Assembly (NCBI GenBank): GCA_024641245.1
Contig: JAHEDK010000015.1
Span: 1-61,885 of the forward strand
Length of the DNA stretch: 61,885 bases
Reading direction: 5' to 3'
Origin: Actinomycetes bacterium
Lineage (GTDB): Bacteria > Actinomycetota > Acidimicrobiia > Spongiisociales > JAHEDJ01
Positions 59,172 through 61,885 of this stretch are shown here, piece after piece. Under the pieces are notes generated by a model that saw only the letters and a list, made by a program, of their open reading frames with translations, did not search any database and was not told where the DNA came from. The position numbers and the translations under genes were made by a program. Numbering within the stretch: position 1 is the first letter of the stretch; the number at the start of each line of letters is the position of its first letter.

Positions 59172-59786
59172 TTAGTCCCAGAGAGTGGGATGGAGAGTCA
59201 CGGACCGGGCGACTAGGGGCTCACCCGGCTCGGTCGCTCCGACGAGCCGCTCGACGAGGCCGGCCCAGTCGAAGCCCTCCGTGACCTCGGATGCGCGGAT
59301 CGTGATCAGGCGGTCATCCGGGGCGTATCTGGGGAGTATGGCGTTGAGGATCACTTCGATCTCGTCACGGAATTTGTCGTTTGTGCTCCGAACCCCGTCG
59401 ACCCTGAGCGGAACGTCCGGCTTCAATCTGACGAACAGGTCGTAGGTCTCGCACCACTTTCTCACCAGCGGCTTGACTTCGAATGGGTCCTCTCCCCCGG
59501 TAGCACGAAGGAAGTAAGCGAAGTTGTCGATCACGGCCCGGTCGGTGACGAGCACCTCGGCTCGTGTACGCAGTTCGAGTTCTTGTTGGATCTGCGCCAT
59601 GATCACCCACAGCTGTGCCTCAGGAGTCGCCCCCTCGTTGAGACCAAGTGGATTGAATCGGATGACCTCGCGACCGACCTCGACGCTGCGCCCGCTGCGG
59701 CCGACGGCACCGGCGAAGGAATGCACGGCATTGGTCTTTCGGACCGAATGGGATCCGATGAAGGCGATCTTCAAAGATGTAGGCAT
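59172..59786 (-). CDS. NadR-like AAA ATPase with altered P-loop
   Basis: 204 aa. The fold resembles AAA_28/NadR-type ATPase domains: IAFIGSHSVRKTNAVHSFA (P-loop), VLVTDRAVIDNFAYFL (Walker B-like), YDLFVRLKPDVPLRVDGVRS and FRDEIEVILNAIL. In GSHSVRKT the Gly that normally precedes the Lys is Arg, so nucleotide binding may differ. It could phosphorylate a nucleoside-type substrate, as NadR does for nicotinamide riboside, but this is inference. Convergent with the VWA cluster. Confidence 0.8.
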   Translation of the reverse strand: MPTSLKIAFIGSHSVRKTNAVHSFAGAVGRSGRSVEVGREVIRFNPLGLNEGATPEAQLWVIMAQIQQELELRTRAEVLVTDRAVIDNFAYFLRATGGEDPFEVKPLVRKWCETYDLFVRLKPDVPLRVDGVRSTNDKFRDEIEVILNAILPRYAPDDRLITIRASEVTEGFDWAGLVERLVGATEPGEPLVARSVTLHPTLWD

Positions 59787-59907
59787 GCTCGGCGGGATCC
59801 CTTGTCGACTACCAGCACGCTACCGGCTCGAAGCCCGCAACGTCTGTATCGAGTCGCCAGTCTGCCGTCCGGTTGCGGCGATCCGGCGTTGATGTTCGAT
59901 GTGCTGT

Positions 59908-60420
59908 TCAGGACAGGCGCTCGATGATGCCCCTGAGGTAGCGAGCCTGGCCGGCGTGCTGAAGATTGTCGCTGAGAACGCTGACTAGGCGCACACCGAC
60001 CGATACGGGCGGATCGTAGGAGCGGTCGATGATGCGATCGAGTTCTGACTCGTCGGCGCCTGCCAGGTATTCCGCAGTGCGATCCATCACGGCGGCGTGA
60101 TAGGCGAGCAGTGCCTCTGCCGACGCAGGCACAAGGGCGGCCACGTCCTCGGGGCCGTCACCGTATCCCGTGTCTGTGGCCCCGCGATTGATTCCGGTCC
60201 GCTCGGCCCAGCCCGGATCAGCCCAGACCTTCACTGTGCCTGCGATCTCAGCAAGGTGATCGTCCTGAACGCGGGTCAAGTGCCACACCAGCCAGGCGAT
60301 CGAATTGGCACCCGGCTCGGGTCGATAGGTCAGGCCGGCCGTATCAAGACCCTCGCTCGCGACTCCAACCAGCTCCTGGATGCGCCGGTACGCCTCGATC
60401 AGCAGTGCACTCGTGTCCAT
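59908..60420 (-). CDS. DinB/DUF664 family protein (mycothiol-dependent type)
   Basis: 170 aa four-helix bundle of the DinB_2 family. Putative metal ligands: His in NSIAWLVWHLTRVQDDH and His in NLQHAGQARYLRG, which is the family's last motif. In Actinomycetota these are often mycothiol-dependent thiol transferases or hydrolases. The N-terminus MDTSALLIEAYRRIQELV is typical. Read divergently from the VOC gene. The exact substrate is unknown. Confidence 0.87.
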   Translation of the reverse strand: MDTSALLIEAYRRIQELVGVASEGLDTAGLTYRPEPGANSIAWLVWHLTRVQDDHLAEIAGTVKVWADPGWAERTGINRGATDTGYGDGPEDVAALVPASAEALLAYHAAVMDRTAEYLAGADESELDRIIDRSYDPPVSVGVRLVSVLSDNLQHAGQARYLRGIIERLS

Positions 60421-60581
60421 TCGTATCCTCCTGTGGAACGTCCAGTCCAGTCAACCATGCCACACCGGTCTTGACCGGCGCAGGCGGGCGAGCCTTGGTG
60501 ATCGGGGTGGGTAGGAGCGGTGGGCGGACAGTTACGCTGGTCGGCACCTTGATGGTTTCTGTTCCTTTGAAAGGACGATGT

Positions 60582-60953
60582 GTGAGAATCAACCACCAGG
60601 TCGTTGTGTTCGACGCGGCCGATTTGAGCGCGGAGAGCAGTTTCTGGGCCGGACTCGTCGGGGGCACCGTCGACGCCGAAGACGATTGGCACATGGTGCT
60701 CGTAGAAGGCAAGCCCAGGGTGGGCGTCCAGCTTGCGCCGAATCATGTTCCGCCCGAGTGGCCCGACGGGAATCCGCAGCAGATCCATCTCGACCTGTGG
60801 ATCGACGACATTCATGCATCCCACGAACAGGTGATGTCGCTGGGCGCACGGCTGCTCAAGTCGGCAGACGAAACCGAAGCGCCAGACAGCTTCCAGGTTC
60901 ATGCGGATCCAGCAGGGGACCCGTTCTGCCTCTGCTGGGTAAATGACGCGTAA
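60582..60953 (+). CDS. VOC/glyoxalase-like protein
   Basis: 123 aa from GTG 60582, with AAAGGA 7 nt upstream. Alternative upstream ATG 60552 adds 10 residues. The two-repeat betaalphabetabetabeta pattern is clear: INHQVVVFDAADLSAESSFW in the first half, and QIHLDLWIDDIHASHEQVMS then FQVHADPAGDPFCLCW in the second. Possible metal ligands are His residues 3 and 66 and the late His. It is a bleomycin-resistance/glyoxalase superfamily member whose reaction is not known. Confidence 0.85.
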   Translation: MRINHQVVVFDAADLSAESSFWAGLVGGTVDAEDDWHMVLVEGKPRVGVQLAPNHVPPEWPDGNPQQIHLDLWIDDIHASHEQVMSLGARLLKSADETEAPDSFQVHADPAGDPFCLCWVNDA

Positions 60954-61120
60954 CGTCCAGAGAGATGCGGCACGGATCCGGCTCCACGGTTCCGCGGCAC
61001 CGTCTTCAATCCCTCCGGATACTGCCTCCCCGATCGCAGGGATGATTCAGCAACGACCCAGCTGGCCCGCCGATGCCTCGAATTCACACGGGTTCCGGCG
61101 CTCTGGAGGCTGCGACCTTC

Positions 61121-61705
61121 CTAGCCGGGCCTGAAGCTCCTGGCGGCTTGCTCGATGTTGGAGCGATGGTCGGCCCACCACGCTTCGTCCCGATCGGGGA
61201 GATTGTCGTTGTCCGGGCGCAGGCCGGCAGATCCGTCGATCAGTTCGCGCACGATGTCGGCGTGGCCGGCATGCCGGTGCGTTTCGGTCGCTACATGGAC
61301 GAGGATGCGGTGCAGGCTCACCTGGTTTCGATCGGGCGGCCACCACGGAACCCGACCCTCGAACTCGAGGTCGAAAGCGTCGATGGTTGCGTCGGAGTGA
61401 ACCCAGGCCCGGCGGTAGAGGGCGACGATATCCTCGCGCGACTCGTCCGATGTCGCCCACATGTCTGCGTTCGCTACTGCATCGTTGTCCGACCACGGAA
61501 GCGCTTCTCCGTGCGGCCTACCGAAGGAGTCCCCTAAGTAGCCGAGCTCGACGGATGCCAGATGCTTGACCAGCCCGAGCAGGTTCGTCCCAGTTGGGAC
61601 GAGCGGACGGCGGCAGTCGTACTCGGAGAGACCATCGAGCTTCCACACAACGGCCTCACGTCCAACCTGCAGGTACCGGTGGAGGTCTTGCTTCGGGGTC
61701 GACAT
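61121..61705 (-). CDS. DUF664/DinB family protein, second copy
   Basis: 194 aa. DUF664 marks: LVPTGTNLLGLVKHLASVELGYLGDSF (shown as separate parts: LVPTGTNLLGLVKHLA and SVELGYLGDSF) and the His pair in LVHVATETHRHAGHADIVRE. This is the actinobacterial mycothiol-transferase-like group. It differs clearly from the DinB protein at 59908, so the two are paralogues from separate families rather than a recent duplication. Last intact gene before the tRNA remnant. Confidence 0.88.
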   Translation of the reverse strand: MSTPKQDLHRYLQVGREAVVWKLDGLSEYDCRRPLVPTGTNLLGLVKHLASVELGYLGDSFGRPHGEALPWSDNDAVANADMWATSDESREDIVALYRRAWVHSDATIDAFDLEFEGRVPWWPPDRNQVSLHRILVHVATETHRHAGHADIVRELIDGSAGLRPDNDNLPDRDEAWWADHRSNIEQAARSFRPG

Positions 61706-61765
61706 GGGGCGATTCTGGCAGACGGCACGGGAGCACGGAAGCCCCTACGAATACGGGAGTTCCGG

Positions 61766-61810
61766 TGGTCGGGCTGGCGGGATTTGAACCCGCGACCTCT
61801 TGACCCCCAG
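61766..61810 (-). pseudogene. 3' half of tRNA-Pro(GGG), probable integration scar
   Basis: The 45 nt read, on the minus strand, as anticodon loop CTGGGGG, then TCAAGAGGTC, the T arm GCGGGTTCAAATCCCGC, the acceptor 3' strand CAGCCCG, A and CCA. Upstream there is no matching 5' acceptor strand (CGGGCTG expected), no D arm and no pairing for the anticodon stem. The break sits at the 5' edge of the anticodon loop, where tyrosine recombinases cross over. Inverted ACCCCC/GGGGGT flank the junction. Confidence 0.75.
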
Positions 61811-61885
61811 ACGGGATCAGGGGGTGTCGGCGACCTGGCGAATCGGCGCGATCTGCTGTCTGACCTGGGGTTTTGCTGCTCATTG
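61811..61885. other. window end beyond the tRNA remnant
   Basis: About 75 nt with no recognisable gene. If the tRNA remnant is an attachment site, this is the first DNA of an integrated element extending right. Confidence 0.4.

Noticed and set aside
61656-61883. Minus-strand frame containing EVAGSNPASPTT and plus-strand frame ending LAGFEPATS
   Set aside because: These peptides are typical false translations of tRNA sequence and coincide with the tRNA-Pro remnant.

Overview
The window is high-GC chromosomal DNA from a member of the Actinomycetota. The best guess is a deep, non-mycolate lineage such as Acidimicrobiia. The clues are the block pgsA - gcvH - GarA-like FHA - FtsR-like MerR - DUF151 nuclease - second MerR - gcv genes, two DinB/DUF664 proteins of the mycothiol type, an ArfA-like BON/OmpA protein, Thr/Ser-rich lipoprotein linkers, and the scarcity of long T-tracts after hairpins. 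Species cannot be fixed from sequence alone. No insertion sequence, CRISPR array or prophage gene was seen.

Layout. 1-406: 3' end of 23S rRNA, 5S rRNA, terminator. 430-6491: TPR protein, L,D-transpeptidase, MBL hydrolase, SSB-like protein, gamma-glutamyltransferase, SURF1 and a HisA-like isomerase. 6594-9843: a small Cys protein with a tandem repeat, thioredoxin under a perfect 22-bp palindrome, and a tightly overlapping copper/cytochrome oxidase assembly operon (Sco1, PCuAC, cytochrome c, CtaG). 9939-10777: a zinc-ribbon protein, two related palindromes and a dif-like XerC/XerD site. 10778-20747: Uup-type ABC-F protein, then a sugar ABC transporter divergent from deoR-galT-galK (galactose uptake and Leloir pathway), then a nucleotide-kinase-like protein and two unknowns. 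20750-26947: aldo/keto reductase, AtuA-like protein and a hemin-type ABC transporter with a lipoprotein. 27093-38362: assorted transport and metabolic genes, including PPK2, an ArfA-like envelope protein coupled to an orphan solute-binding protein, and AlgH-rnhB.

38355-55242 lies almost wholly on the minus strand. It holds the glycine cleavage genes gcvT-gcvPA-gcvPB, the conserved actinobacterial block running back to pgsA, and a five-gene oligopeptide ABC operon. 55640-59144 is a plus-strand three-gene unit: a membrane-anchored binding-protein-like gene, a lipoprotein fusing a binding-protein domain to a von Willebrand A domain, and a 2-TM/coiled-coil protein. I cannot assign this unit to a described system. 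The right end carries a NadR-like ATPase, two DinB-family proteins, a VOC protein and, at 61766-61810, only the 3' half of a tRNA-Pro gene. That is the usual scar of an element integrated by a tyrosine recombinase and lying to the right.

Genes on both sides of the dif-like site mostly point toward it: rRNA and cytochrome operons rightward from the left, ABC-F and sugar transport genes leftward from the right, and later the long minus-strand block. This fits a replication terminus. Translational coupling is heavy, with many ATGA/GTGA overlaps. Two genes (pgsA and the small nuclease-like gene after merR) appear to start at CTG codons.
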